Of a DNA stretch of 15,288 nucleotides, positions 5,968-13,172 are shown piece after piece. Position 1 is the first letter of the stretch; each line of letters starts with the position of its first letter. This DNA comes from JACIWG01 sp049969935 (GTDB lineage: Archaea > Thermoproteota > Nitrososphaeria > JACIWG01), in assembly GCA_049969935.1 (NCBI GenBank), contig JBMFNX010000030.1, positions 1 through 15,288 of the forward strand. The letters run 5' to 3'. The translations under genes were made by a program, and so were the position numbers. The notes beneath the pieces are model-generated. The model was not told where the DNA came from. It searched no databases and was given only the letters and a program-made list of their open reading frames with translations.

Positions 5968-6836
5968 GGCAGGTGACGGTCTTAAGTGGTAAAGGTGGAA
6001 CTGGGAAGACGACCGTAGTCGCCTCCCTCACAGTTTTGGCTGAAAAATGTGTGGTCGCAGACTGTGACGTTGACGCACCAGACCTACACCTTCTCCTTAA
6101 CCCGCAAGTTTTAGAGGAAGAAGATTTTAGGGGTTCAAAGCTTGCGGCAGTCGACAGCGGAAAATGTATAAGATGTGGGCTGTGCAGGAAAAGCTGCAGG
6201 TTTAACGCTATATCAGACGACTTTAAAGTTAGCCCGTTTACGTGTGAAGGCTGCGGCGTCTGCAGGATAGTTTGTCCCACAAAGGCTATAGAGTTAAAGG
6301 ATAGAGTTTCTGGACAAGTTTACATTTCTAGAACCTTATACGGGTACATGGTGCATGCGCTACTCTATCCAGGTGAGTCGAATTCCGGGAAACTTGTGTC
6401 AGCGGTTAGACAGAAGGCTAGAAGCCTGTCTCTGGAGAAGGAATCGGATGTCGTTTTGATAGATGCAGCGCCTGGGATAGGGTGCCCTGTTATAGCGTCC
6501 ATCACCGGAGCGGACGCTGGACTGATAGTCGCTGAACCGACAGTTTCAGGCATCCATGACCTGACGCGGGCGCTTAAGCTTTTAGCCCACTTCAACATAC
6601 TTCCAATGGTCCTAGTAAACAAGTACGACCTTAATGTTGAGAAAAGCGAGGAGATAAGCGAATTCTGTCGTAAAATGGACGTGAACGTTGTAGGAAAAGT
6701 GCCTTTCGACCCTCTTGTGACGGAGGCCATGGTTAACGGTAAACCTATAATAGAATACGCTCCAGAAAGCAGTGTAGCAAGAGAGCTTCACAGAGTATGG
6801 GACAGGGTTCACTCTATCCTCACGGAAATGAGCTAA
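5964..6836 (+). CDS. MinD-superfamily P-loop ATPase with inserted two-cluster ferredoxin (second copy)
   Basis: A 290-residue paralogue of the preceding ATPase. SGKGGTGKT is at 8-16, ADCDVDAPD at 32-40, and the inserted ferredoxin has Cys68, 71, 74, 78 and Cys94, 97, 100, 104. DAAPGIGCP is the Walker-B-side motif, and VNKYDL stands where nucleotide-base contacts occur. The start at ATG 5964 overlaps the upstream stop by four bases (ATGA); an ATG at 5910 would put 18 extra residues ahead of the P-loop and is not expected in this family. All eight cluster Cys and the deviant Walker Lys are intact in both copies, so both are likely active. One base separates its stop from the radical SAM start. 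Confidence 0.9.
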   Translation: MRQVTVLSGKGGTGKTTVVASLTVLAEKCVVADCDVDAPDLHLLLNPQVLEEEDFRGSKLAAVDSGKCIRCGLCRKSCRFNAISDDFKVSPFTCEGCGVCRIVCPTKAIELKDRVSGQVYISRTLYGYMVHALLYPGESNSGKLVSAVRQKARSLSLEKESDVVLIDAAPGIGCPVIASITGADAGLIVAEPTVSGIHDLTRALKLLAHFNILPMVLVNKYDLNVEKSEEISEFCRKMDVNVVGKVPFDPLVTEAMVNGKPIIEYAPESSVARELHRVWDRVHSILTEMS

Positions 6837-6837
6837 A

Positions 6838-7809
6838 ATGTTTGAATTCAATATAGTCTTCGGGCCTGTTCCATCGAGACGGCTTGGCAGAAGCCTTGGA
6901 ATAAACAATATTACTGCAAAAACATGCTCTTACTCGTGCGTTTACTGCCAAATCGGTAGGACGACAGATTTAACAATAGATAGAAAATGCTTTTATAGGC
7001 CAGAAAAAGTTTTAGAGGAAGTCATAAGAAGAATACGTACACTTTCTTCAAGAGGTGAAAAGATAGATTACATAACCTTCGTACCTGACGGTGAGCCAAC
7101 CTTAGACTCTAACATTGGAAAGGAAATAGTGCTTGTGAAACGTGTGGGTGTGCCTGTAGCCGTAATAACTAACGCGTCACTTCTCTGGAGGAAAGAGGTT
7201 ATAGAAGACCTTCTTGACGCAGACTATGTTTCACTAAAAATTGATGCCGTAAGCGAAGAAGTTTGGAAAAGAGTGAACAGGGCGCATCCAAGCCTAAAGC
7301 TTGATAACATCTTAAACGGAATCCGAGAATTCAGTGCAAGGTTTAGAGGAAAAATTGTTACTGAAACGATGCTGATAAATGGCGTAGATTATGGGATGGA
7401 GCTGGAAAAGGTTAGCGAGTACTTGAAAAGTTTAAGAAGAGTAGATAAGGCTTACATAAGTATACCTACAAGGCCTCCAGCAGAAAAGTGGGTTAAACAG
7501 CCCCGTGAGAAGGTAATAAATTTAGCGTTCCAAACCTTCTCTAAAAAGGTTGGCTTAGAAAAAGTTGAATTGCTAGTGGACTATGAAGGAGACAACTTCA
7601 CCATTTCAGACGATATCGAAAGAGACTTTCTCAGCATAATGGCTGTGCATCCGATGAGAAGAGACGCTGTTGAAAGCCTGCTTACGAGAGAAGGCGGTGG
7701 ATGGCACACTATCGAAAAGCTTTTGAATGAAAAGAAGATAGTGGAACTAGAATATGAGGGAAAAAAATATTATATGATAAATTTAGGGCATAAGACTGGA
7801 GCACGCTAA
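6838..7809 (+). CDS. Radical SAM enzyme (COG0731-like) with C-terminal winged-helix-like region
   Basis: A 323-residue radical SAM protein. FGPVPSRRLGRSLGIN at 8-23 is the conserved lead-in of this group. Cys30, 34 and 37 form the CxxxCxxC cluster motif, with Tyr36 before the last Cys. Further motifs are FVPDGEPTLD (the GGEPT-like SAM site) and VITNASLL. The C-terminal ~70 residues (HPMRRDAVESLL ... IEKLLNEKKIVELEY) look like a winged helix. Other members of COG0731 include wyosine-synthesis relatives, but the surrounding genes point to a maturation step for the cofactor or a protein partner. It starts one base after the upstream stop, so it is the last gene of this operon. The substrate cannot be read from sequence. 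Confidence 0.85.
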   Translation: MFEFNIVFGPVPSRRLGRSLGINNITAKTCSYSCVYCQIGRTTDLTIDRKCFYRPEKVLEEVIRRIRTLSSRGEKIDYITFVPDGEPTLDSNIGKEIVLVKRVGVPVAVITNASLLWRKEVIEDLLDADYVSLKIDAVSEEVWKRVNRAHPSLKLDNILNGIREFSARFRGKIVTETMLINGVDYGMELEKVSEYLKSLRRVDKAYISIPTRPPAEKWVKQPREKVINLAFQTFSKKVGLEKVELLVDYEGDNFTISDDIERDFLSIMAVHPMRRDAVESLLTREGGGWHTIEKLLNEKKIVELEYEGKKYYMINLGHKTGAR

Positions 7810-7834
7810 CATAAAGAGTTAATAAAGGATATTG

Positions 7835-7841
7835 TATAAAA
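7835..7841 (+). promoter_or_regulatory. TATA box ahead of the RraA-like fragment
   Basis: TATAAAA lies 37-43 bases before the TTG at 7878, predicting a transcript start near 7860-7865. A T7 tract follows at 7857-7863, so this region may equally be the terminator of the radical SAM operon. Confidence 0.35.
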
Positions 7842-7877
7842 TTTTTGCGGTGAAAATTTTTTTATCTGAAGATTTGG

Positions 7878-8093
7878 TTGAAGAATTTAGGAAATTCGAA
7901 TATTGAAAGGCCTTCAAAGAATATTCTAGAAGGCTTCAAGGGTCTTGACGTGTCCCTAGTTTATGATACACTCTGGAACAGGTTTGGAATAGACACCCAT
8001 CTTGTTGGCATAAGACCGATGTTCGAGTTCATGAAGGATAAAGTCTATGTAAGAGTTATTCATGTACAGAAGATTTGTCATATTTTAAACTAG
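7878..8093 (+). CDS. Truncated RraA-like protein, probable gene remnant
   Basis: A 71-codon frame starting TTG 7878. The segment ILEGFKGLDVSLVYDTLW, followed by GIDTH and GIRPMF, resembles the N-terminal helix and first strand of RraA/demethylmenaquinone-methyltransferase-like proteins (pattern: ...l.t..v.DaL...gi....i.Pl). Those proteins have about 160-230 residues; the remaining domain, with its conserved GD and RD motifs, is not found in any frame before the next gene. A short overlapping frame from GTG 7850 (MKIFLSEDLVEEFRKFEY, then stop) could be part of the original N terminus, displaced by a frame change. Likely a decayed gene. A small functional protein is possible but less so. Confidence 0.4.
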   Translation: MKNLGNSNIERPSKNILEGFKGLDVSLVYDTLWNRFGIDTHLVGIRPMFEFMKDKVYVRVIHVQKICHILN

Positions 8094-8114
8094 AATTGAA
8101 TGGTTTAAATCCTT

Positions 8115-8130
8115 TACATTCACTAATGTA
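8115..8130. repeat. Inverted repeat upstream of the DUF151 gene
   Basis: TACATT (8115-8120) and AATGTA (8125-8130) form a perfect six-base inverted repeat around CACT. It lies just upstream of a TATA-like TTTATATG (8138-8145), where an operator would sit. No binder can be named. Confidence 0.35.
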
Positions 8131-8159
8131 GAAAATGTTTATATGCTGGAGAAAACAAG

Positions 8160-8612
8160 TTGCTTGGTGAGATTTTATTGGAAGACCTTATTGAAACAAA
8201 AGTGTTTGACGTAGCTATTGTGAATACTGATGCCGGAAATGTGCCTGTCGTATTCTTGATAGATCAAGAGGATAGGATTTTACCAATCTTTATAGATGAA
8301 CAGCAGGCTTTCTCTATAAAGGCTGGGATAGAGGGAAACATGCAAGTGCCATTGACACATGATCTTATGATGGACGTTTTCAGAGAACTTGATGTAAAGG
8401 TTTTGGGTGCAAAAATATATGATTTAATAGAGAACAGATATTGTGCAAAAGTTTCATTGAGTGTTAAAGGTGAGGTTAAAGATTTTGAGTGCAGGTCAAG
8501 TGATGCTATAGCTTTAGCCGTGAGGACGCGAAGCCCAATATATGCGGCAAACAAGATAATGAATGAAATGTCTATCATGAAGAAGGATTTACTTGAAGGT
8601 AAGAGTGAATAA
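8160..8612 (+). CDS. Bifunctional nuclease (BFN/DUF151) domain protein
   Basis: A 150-residue single-domain protein of the DUF151 family. Typical features are ILPIFIDEQQAFSI near residues 40-53, LTHDLMMDVFRELDVKV, and the block ECRSSDAIALAVRTRSPIYA near 117-136, where SDAIALA..... PI is the family signature. Some plant and bacterial members have been reported to have DNase/RNase activity, but the physiological role in archaea is unclear. The TTG at 8160 is the only sensible in-frame start, with GGAG eight bases upstream; nearby ATGs at 8135 and 8143 are out of frame. It precedes the iron-regulator gene in the same direction, but a hairpin with a T-tract separates them, so they are probably separate units. 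Confidence 0.85.
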   Translation: MLGEILLEDLIETKVFDVAIVNTDAGNVPVVFLIDQEDRILPIFIDEQQAFSIKAGIEGNMQVPLTHDLMMDVFRELDVKVLGAKIYDLIENRYCAKVSLSVKGEVKDFECRSSDAIALAVRTRSPIYAANKIMNEMSIMKKDLLEGKSE

Positions 8613-8640
8613 ATGTTCACTCTCCTCTCCAAAATTTTTT
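8602..8640 (+). terminator. Hairpin plus T-tract terminator after the DUF151 gene
   Basis: AGAGTGAA (8602-8609) and TTCACTCT (8616-8623) form a perfect eight-base stem with a six-base loop overlapping the TAA stop, and TTTTTT follows at 8635-8640. The T-tract is set back 11 bases from the stem, so in an archaeon the T-tract is probably the active part. The stem could also protect the 3' end. Confidence 0.55.
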
Positions 8641-8683
8641 AAAAAACTAAAAATAGACCTAATCACTTTAATGATGCGATAGC

Positions 8684-9112
8684 ATGGTAGAAGAATTTTC
8701 TCGTGCAATAGAAGACTATCTTGTAACAATTTTACAGATTTCAAGAGAAAAAGGTAATGTTAGGAACAAGGATGTTGCCCGTTCACTAAAAATTGCTGCA
8801 CCAAGTGTAAGTGAAATGCTTGAGAGAATCAAAAATTTGGGGTTGATAGAGCATGAGAGGTATGGGCAAATTAAGCTTACAGAAAGGGGTCTCCACGTTG
8901 CAAAAAATGTTGAAGAAAGAAGAACAATTTTTATGAACTTTCTTAACCTACTCAACGTTCCCTCGAGAATAGCGGAAAAGGACGCTCATGTTCTCGAGCA
9001 TAGTCTTCATGAGATTACAGTCAAAAATTTGGTTGAATTCCTAAACTTTCTTAGAGAAAATGTTGAAGGCAACATGCTAATAGAGAAATGGTTTAAGCGC
9101 CAGTCCAAATAA
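8684..9112 (+). CDS. One-domain DtxR/MntR-type metal-responsive regulator
   Basis: A 142-residue regulator with the DtxR-family layout: a winged helix in the first ~75 residues (EDYLVTILQI, VRNKDVARSL, APSVSEMLERIKNLGLIEHERYG, IKLTERG) and a helical metal-binding/dimer domain after it. The SH3/FeoA-like third domain is absent, as in MntR. In the region equivalent to the DtxR primary site (C-x-x-E-H) it has HVLEH (about residues 105-109 with the His at position one), so the ligands would be His, Glu, His rather than Cys, Glu, His. The MntR His77 equivalent appears to be Arg. It lies 71 bases before feoC/A/B, whose promoter carries a repeat element, so it is the likely Fe(II)-dependent repressor of the feo genes. 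The metal specificity is inferred, not shown. Confidence 0.85.
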   Translation: MVEEFSRAIEDYLVTILQISREKGNVRNKDVARSLKIAAPSVSEMLERIKNLGLIEHERYGQIKLTERGLHVAKNVEERRTIFMNFLNLLNVPSRIAEKDAHVLEHSLHEITVKNLVEFLNFLRENVEGNMLIEKWFKRQSK

Positions 9113-9140
9113 AATTTTATTACAATATTATTGAGAAAAT

Positions 9141-9165
9141 TTAGGGTAACCTATAAATATGGTTA
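9141..9165 (+). promoter_or_regulatory. feo promoter with inverted repeats around the TATA box
   Basis: The TATA box CTATAAATA (9151-9159) is about 26 nt from the GTG/ATG at 9181/9184, suggesting a leaderless transcript. TAACC (9147-9151) and GGTTA (9161-9165) form an inverted repeat exactly around it. Immediately upstream TTAGGGTAACCTA (9141-9153) contains TAGG-N4-CCTA and resembles part of the bacterial DtxR/IdeR box (TTAGGTTAGCCTAACCTAA type). It is a good candidate site for the regulator encoded just upstream. Confidence 0.5.
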
Positions 9166-9183
9166 AGAACTTTCAAGTGTGTG

Positions 9184-9462
9184 ATGAAAATGGACAATAA
9201 ACTAGTGATTTCCAGTGATTCCATTGAAGAAATAGGCTTTAGGGTACTCGAGTTTATAAAATCTTTAGGCTATATCGATAGGAAGAGTTTAATGGAAAAG
9301 TTCAATTTAGACGAGGAAACACTTCAAAGGGTCTTTGACATACTTGAGGAAAAAGGTTTACTTAAACCTGTAACAGGAGAATGTGATTTGACATCATGTA
9401 AGGGCTGCCCATATATTGGATTATGTAGTAAGGGTAAAACAAAATTTTACATTTTAGGGTGA
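9184..9462 (+). CDS. feoC: FeoC-like winged-helix protein with a four-Cys motif
   Basis: A 92-residue protein. Residues 12-62 look like a winged helix (LEFIKSLGYIDRKSLMEKF, then EETLQRVFDILEEKGLL). The C-terminal tail has Cys67, 72, 75 and 81 (C-x4-C-x2-C-x5-C), the kind of Fe-S-binding loop seen in FeoC proteins. It is followed immediately by feoA and feoB, so it is probably the accessory or sensing subunit of the ferrous-iron transporter. A GTG at 9181 and an ATG at 9190 are also possible starts; the TATA spacing favours 9181 or 9184. Naming it FeoC rests on position and architecture. A separate Fe-S transcription factor is the alternative. Confidence 0.65.
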   Translation: MKMDNKLVISSDSIEEIGFRVLEFIKSLGYIDRKSLMEKFNLDEETLQRVFDILEEKGLLKPVTGECDLTSCKGCPYIGLCSKGKTKFYILG

Positions 9463-9468
9463 ATGAAA

Positions 9469-9708
9469 ATGGTGGAAGAAGATGTTATACCACTCTCTAT
9501 TATGCCTGTAGGTTCAAAGGCTGTTATAGAGCAGCTTTCAGGAGGGGTTGGCTTAACACGTAGGCTTATGGAAATGGGGATGACTCCTGGAACACAAGTT
9601 GAGGTTATACGTAATGATATGGGTCCAATAGTTGTCAGGGCTAGGGGGATAACTATTGCAATAGGAAGGGGGATGGCGAACCATATTCTCGTTAGAAAAA
9701 TAATGTGA
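9469..9708 (+). CDS. feoA: Ferrous iron transport protein FeoA
   Basis: A 79-residue SH3-like FeoA protein: PLSIMPVGSKAVIEQLSGG, then the signature LTRRLMEMGMTPGTQVEVI, and GPIVVRARGITIAIGRGMANHILV. FeoA is a small cytosolic partner of FeoB required for Fe(II) import in bacteria. The ATG at 9469 is preferred because GGGTGA (9457-9462) is six bases upstream; an ATG at 9463 directly abuts the feoC stop and would leave no spacing. The stop is ten bases before feoB, consistent with one transcript for the three feo genes. Confidence 0.9.
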   Translation: MVEEDVIPLSIMPVGSKAVIEQLSGGVGLTRRLMEMGMTPGTQVEVIRNDMGPIVVRARGITIAIGRGMANHILVRKIM

Positions 9709-9718
9709 CAGGATCATT

Positions 9719-11863
9719 ATGAATCAAGAAGGCAGACGCGATCATAGTAGAATGGGAAAGGAGAATGTTAAAGAATATGATTTTCTAGTAGCTTTGGCTG
9801 CACAGCCTAACGCTGGAAAAACAACGTTATTCAATACTTTAACTGGCAAAACAGGGTATGTGGGAAACTGGCCTGGGAAAACTGTTGAAAGGATGGAGGG
9901 TGATTTTGTTCACCATGGAAAACGTTTTCACGTAATAGACCTTCCTGGAATCTATAGTCTTTCAGCCTTAACTTTTGAAGAGTTTGTTAGCAGAGAGTTT
10001 ATTGTTGACGAAAGGCCTAGTGCCATAATAGTTTTACTTGACGCTGAAGCTTTAGAAAGATCCCTCTACTTTCTCTTGCAGGTTCTTGAGTTAACTGGTA
10101 AAGTTGTTGTTGCAATAAACAAGCATGACGTAGCTCAAGCTCGTGGCCTCCATATTAATAGGGAACAGCTTGAAAACGAGCTTAGAGTACCAATAGTACA
10201 GATAAGTGCATTAAAGAGAACGGGGTTAGGGGAACTTCTAGATAGGCTAGTGGACGTTGCAGAAGGTAGGCTTGGAAGAGAAGAGGAGTTTATGGTAGAC
10301 TATGGTCCTATAGAACATTATATTAGAGAAATAGAAGATATTCTTGAAAAATGTAGGCTTTTTGAAAAGTATCCTAGGAGATGGGTTTCATTAAGAATCC
10401 TTGAAGGCGACATTTACTTTATTAAAGAAGTTGAGGAAAAATGTGGTGAAGCAGTCAAGCGAATAGAGGATGTTGTGAAAGAGATAAAGAATGTTTACAA
10501 GAGGGATCCTGTTGAGCTAATCATATTATATAGGTACAATTTTGTAAATAGGCTCGTAAGTAGGACAACGGAAACTGTTAAGGTTTCTGAAAGAAAGTTT
10601 GTTAAAAAGCTTGATGACATACTCTTAAACCCATTAACAGGACCTATAATATCTTCAATAATGCTCATTTCCATGATACTTTTAGCCTTCACAATAAACA
10701 CTGGATTTCCTCTAAACTATATTCTCAGAAGCCTGGGATACGAGTCTATAGCATCAGCTATAGAAGAAATATCGCTTTCAGGCATAATTTCAAAAGTGTT
10801 TACAGTATTGTCTGAAATTGTACAAGAGACTGCTGCAAACTATAATGTTCAAGGCTGGCTCATTGACCTAATTACTGGAGGCATCATATCAGGTGTAGGA
10901 AGCGTACTAACGTTCCTTCCACTAATTTTCATAGTTAACCTGATGATGGCTCTTCTAGAAGACAGTGGCCTAATGGCTAGGATTGCTGTATCATTTGACA
11001 GGCTTTTAAAGAAGGTTGGATTGACTGGGAAAACAATATTTCCAATAACCTTGAGCCTAGGATGTAATGTTCCAGCAGTATTGGGTACAAGAATATTGGA
11101 GACTGACGAGGAAAGGCTTTCAACAATAGTATTGATGCCAATAATTATATGTCAAGCAAGACTATTCATACTACTTATAATGGCTTCAGCACTTTTTAAA
11201 GGAGCGATTTTGCAAACATTTGTAATCGCATCCGTTTACATAACATCCGTAACAGTCTTTCTAATACTCAATAAGATTGTTTCCAAAAAAGTTTTCGGGC
11301 AAAAGAGTACGCCAGAATTGATTATAGAACTACCATCCTATCACGTTCCAAGCTTTAGGGTTATAAGATGGATTTCTTGGGAAAGAAGCAAATCCTATAT
11401 TGTTAAAGCTGGAACAATAATCTTCCTTTTTAGCATAATATTGTGGGCACTATCATATTTTGGACCATCCTCTATAGGAAATGTTGAGGAAAGCTATGGC
11501 GCGCTTGTTGCAAAAGCAATAGCACCAGTGCTATCGATCATTGGCATAAGCAACTGGATTATACCCCTTGCACTAATGTTTGGCTGGATAGCGAAAGAAA
11601 TATTCATAGAAACAATCGTTATCGCTACAGGAAAAATAGACCCTGTAGAGGCGGTCACATCACTTTCTCTTACACCACTACAATCCTATTCTTTGCTAAT
11701 GCTGGTAATGTTCTATTCACCATGTCTGGCAACCTTCATCACAATCTTTAATGAAACAAGAAGCTTCAAGTACACACTCTTGTCAGCGATAATCTCGTTA
11801 TCTTTAGGTTTATCGATTTCAGCAACAATATATTGGATAGGGAATATGATAGGTTTTGTTTAG
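9719..11863 (+). CDS. feoB: Ferrous iron transporter FeoB
   Basis: A 714-residue membrane GTPase that imports Fe(II). The cytosolic G domain (about 20-180) shows G1 PNAGKTT (30-36), G2 in GNWPGKTVE, G3 DLPGIYSL, G4 NKHD and G5 SALKR; position 29, usually Asn before PN, is Gln. A helical spacer follows to about 300, then the membrane part with two Gate regions. The conserved Cys motifs are SLGCNVPAVLGTR in the first and FYSPCLATFITIFNETR in the second, the likely ion-path Cys residues. The full length is typical of the family and no break is seen. An ATG at 9752 could also serve as start. It is the last feo gene, and a short stem with a T5 follows. Confidence 0.95.
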   Translation: MNQEGRRDHSRMGKENVKEYDFLVALAAQPNAGKTTLFNTLTGKTGYVGNWPGKTVERMEGDFVHHGKRFHVIDLPGIYSLSALTFEEFVSREFIVDERPSAIIVLLDAEALERSLYFLLQVLELTGKVVVAINKHDVAQARGLHINREQLENELRVPIVQISALKRTGLGELLDRLVDVAEGRLGREEEFMVDYGPIEHYIREIEDILEKCRLFEKYPRRWVSLRILEGDIYFIKEVEEKCGEAVKRIEDVVKEIKNVYKRDPVELIILYRYNFVNRLVSRTTETVKVSERKFVKKLDDILLNPLTGPIISSIMLISMILLAFTINTGFPLNYILRSLGYESIASAIEEISLSGIISKVFTVLSEIVQETAANYNVQGWLIDLITGGIISGVGSVLTFLPLIFIVNLMMALLEDSGLMARIAVSFDRLLKKVGLTGKTIFPITLSLGCNVPAVLGTRILETDEERLSTIVLMPIIICQARLFILLIMASALFKGAILQTFVIASVYITSVTVFLILNKIVSKKVFGQKSTPELIIELPSYHVPSFRVIRWISWERSKSYIVKAGTIIFLFSIILWALSYFGPSSIGNVEESYGALVAKAIAPVLSIIGISNWIIPLALMFGWIAKEIFIETIVIATGKIDPVEAVTSLSLTPLQSYSLLMLVMFYSPCLATFITIFNETRSFKYTLLSAIISLSLGLSISATIYWIGNMIGFV

Positions 11864-11877
11864 AAAACAGTGTTTTT
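11864..11877 (+). terminator. Weak terminator after feoB
   Basis: AAAAC (11864-11868), AGT, then GTTTT (11872-11876) form a short stem directly after the stop, continuing into T. The next promoter's TATA box begins seven bases later. Confidence 0.35.
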
Positions 11878-11883
11878 CAAAAG

Positions 11884-11894
11884 CTTTTTATAAC
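11884..11894 (+). promoter_or_regulatory. TATA box of the iscS-like/iscU/sufS operon
   Basis: CTTTTTATAAC predicts a transcript start near 11915, 14-35 bases before the candidate start codons. TAAC (11902-11905) and GTTA (11912-11915) around CATATT resemble the TAACC/GGTTA pair at the feo promoter, a weak hint of shared iron control. Confidence 0.45.
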
Positions 11895-11928
11895 AGTGTG
11901 ATAACCATATTGTTAATAATGTGGAAAA

Positions 11929-13170
11929 TTGTCTGAGGTGAAAAAAATTTTGGTTGAAAGCGTAAGAGAGCTTATAAAGGCTCACGAGGGTGTTGAAAGA
12001 GAAGTTTATTTGGATATAGAAAATTCTGCACCAGTTCCAGAGGAAGTGGTAAGGGCAATGTTACCATATTTTAACGTTAAAGCATACGGTAACCCCACAT
12101 TAACACATAAGCCCGGTTGGGAAGCATATGAGACCATAATTTCATCCGCTAAAAAGATAGCACAATATGTTGGTGCAAAAAATCCTGAGGAAATAAATTT
12201 TTTGCCAGGTGAAACTGAAGCAAACAATCTTGCAATAATTGGAACAGCATATAAAAGGAAAGGTGATGGAAACAAGATTATAGTTTCTGAAATTGAGCCA
12301 TTAAATATTATACACGTTTGCAAAATGCTTGAAAAATATGGTTTCAAGGTTGAAAAGATTCCTGTTGACGGTGAAGGTTTCATAAACCTTGAATGGTTAA
12401 AGGAGAAGGTTGATAATAATACTATAATGGTGAGTGTATCATTTGTAAATAATGAAATTGGAACGGTACAACCAATTAGGGATGCAGTGGATATTGTTAA
12501 AGCGAAGAAGGGTGAAATAATATTTCACACTGACCTCTCTGACGCCTATGGAAGGATAAGGTTTGATTTAAACAGGATTCCAGTTGACCTTGCAACAATA
12601 AGCAGTTACAAGATTCTAGGTCCAAGGGGGATTGGAGCACTTTATGTAAGAGATGGTGTGAAGATTGAGAGGATATTGGAGGGGCAGATTGGAACACAAA
12701 AGCTTTGGCCTGGCGTAGAAAACACACCTTTAATCGTTGGATTCGCAAAAGCTTCGGAGCTTGAATTCGAAAACTTTGAGCAAAATATAAATCATATGAG
12801 AAGGTTAAGGGATAAGCTGATTGATGATATATTGAATAGAATAAATGGAACATTGCTTAATGGACCATCTGATGATAAAAGGAGCCCAGATAATGTGAAC
12901 ATAAGCTTTCTAAAATGTGAAGGGGAATCGCTTACTATAGAATTAAGTCTTAAAGGAGTTTATGTTTCAAGTGGAAGCGCTTGCACGCGGAGAGTTCTAC
13001 AGCCAAGTCACGTGCTCACAGCTATTGGGAGAAGGTTTGAAGAAGCTCATGGAAGCATTTTAATGAAGGTTACAAGATATCATACTGAAGAGGATATAGA
13101 CTATGTTTTAAAAGTTATGCCAGCAGCTGTTGAAAGGTTAAGAAAAATTTATGGTTCAATGGGCGAGTAA
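11929..13170 (+). CDS. IscS/NifS-like class-V PLP protein with altered active-site motifs
   Basis: A 413-residue member of the cysteine-desulfurase family. Kept: NNEIGT (174-179), Asp202, the PLP Lys at 228 (SSYKILGPRGIGALYV), Cys352 in the SSGSACTRR loop, and the tail PSHVL.AIG..FEEAHGSI. Changed relative to IscS: DNAATT is DIENSAP (29-35), SGGTE is LPGETE, the His after Glu that stacks on PLP (EH) is replaced at EIEPLNI (121-127), the Gln of VDA.Q is Asp205 (TDLSDA), SGHK is SSYK, and the R.GTEN segment is WPGVEN (260-265). Starts: TTG 11929 gives the longest form; TTG 11950 follows GAGGTG by nine bases. It sits three bases before iscU. It may be a specialised desulfurase, a persulfide carrier or an inactive partner of SufS (inference). 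Confidence 0.8.
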   Translation: MSEVKKILVESVRELIKAHEGVEREVYLDIENSAPVPEEVVRAMLPYFNVKAYGNPTLTHKPGWEAYETIISSAKKIAQYVGAKNPEEINFLPGETEANNLAIIGTAYKRKGDGNKIIVSEIEPLNIIHVCKMLEKYGFKVEKIPVDGEGFINLEWLKEKVDNNTIMVSVSFVNNEIGTVQPIRDAVDIVKAKKGEIIFHTDLSDAYGRIRFDLNRIPVDLATISSYKILGPRGIGALYVRDGVKIERILEGQIGTQKLWPGVENTPLIVGFAKASELEFENFEQNINHMRRLRDKLIDDILNRINGTLLNGPSDDKRSPDNVNISFLKCEGESLTIELSLKGVYVSSGSACTRRVLQPSHVLTAIGRRFEEAHGSILMKVTRYHTEEDIDYVLKVMPAAVERLRKIYGSMGE

Positions 13171-13172
13171 AT

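Noticed and set aside
5891..6280. 129-codon minus-strand frame across the two MinD genes
   Set aside because: Antisense to intact P-loop and ferredoxin motifs; Ser/Leu-rich shadow composition.
12497..12853. 118-codon minus-strand frame in the IscS-like gene
   Set aside because: No motifs, and the sense frame is a full-length class-V protein.
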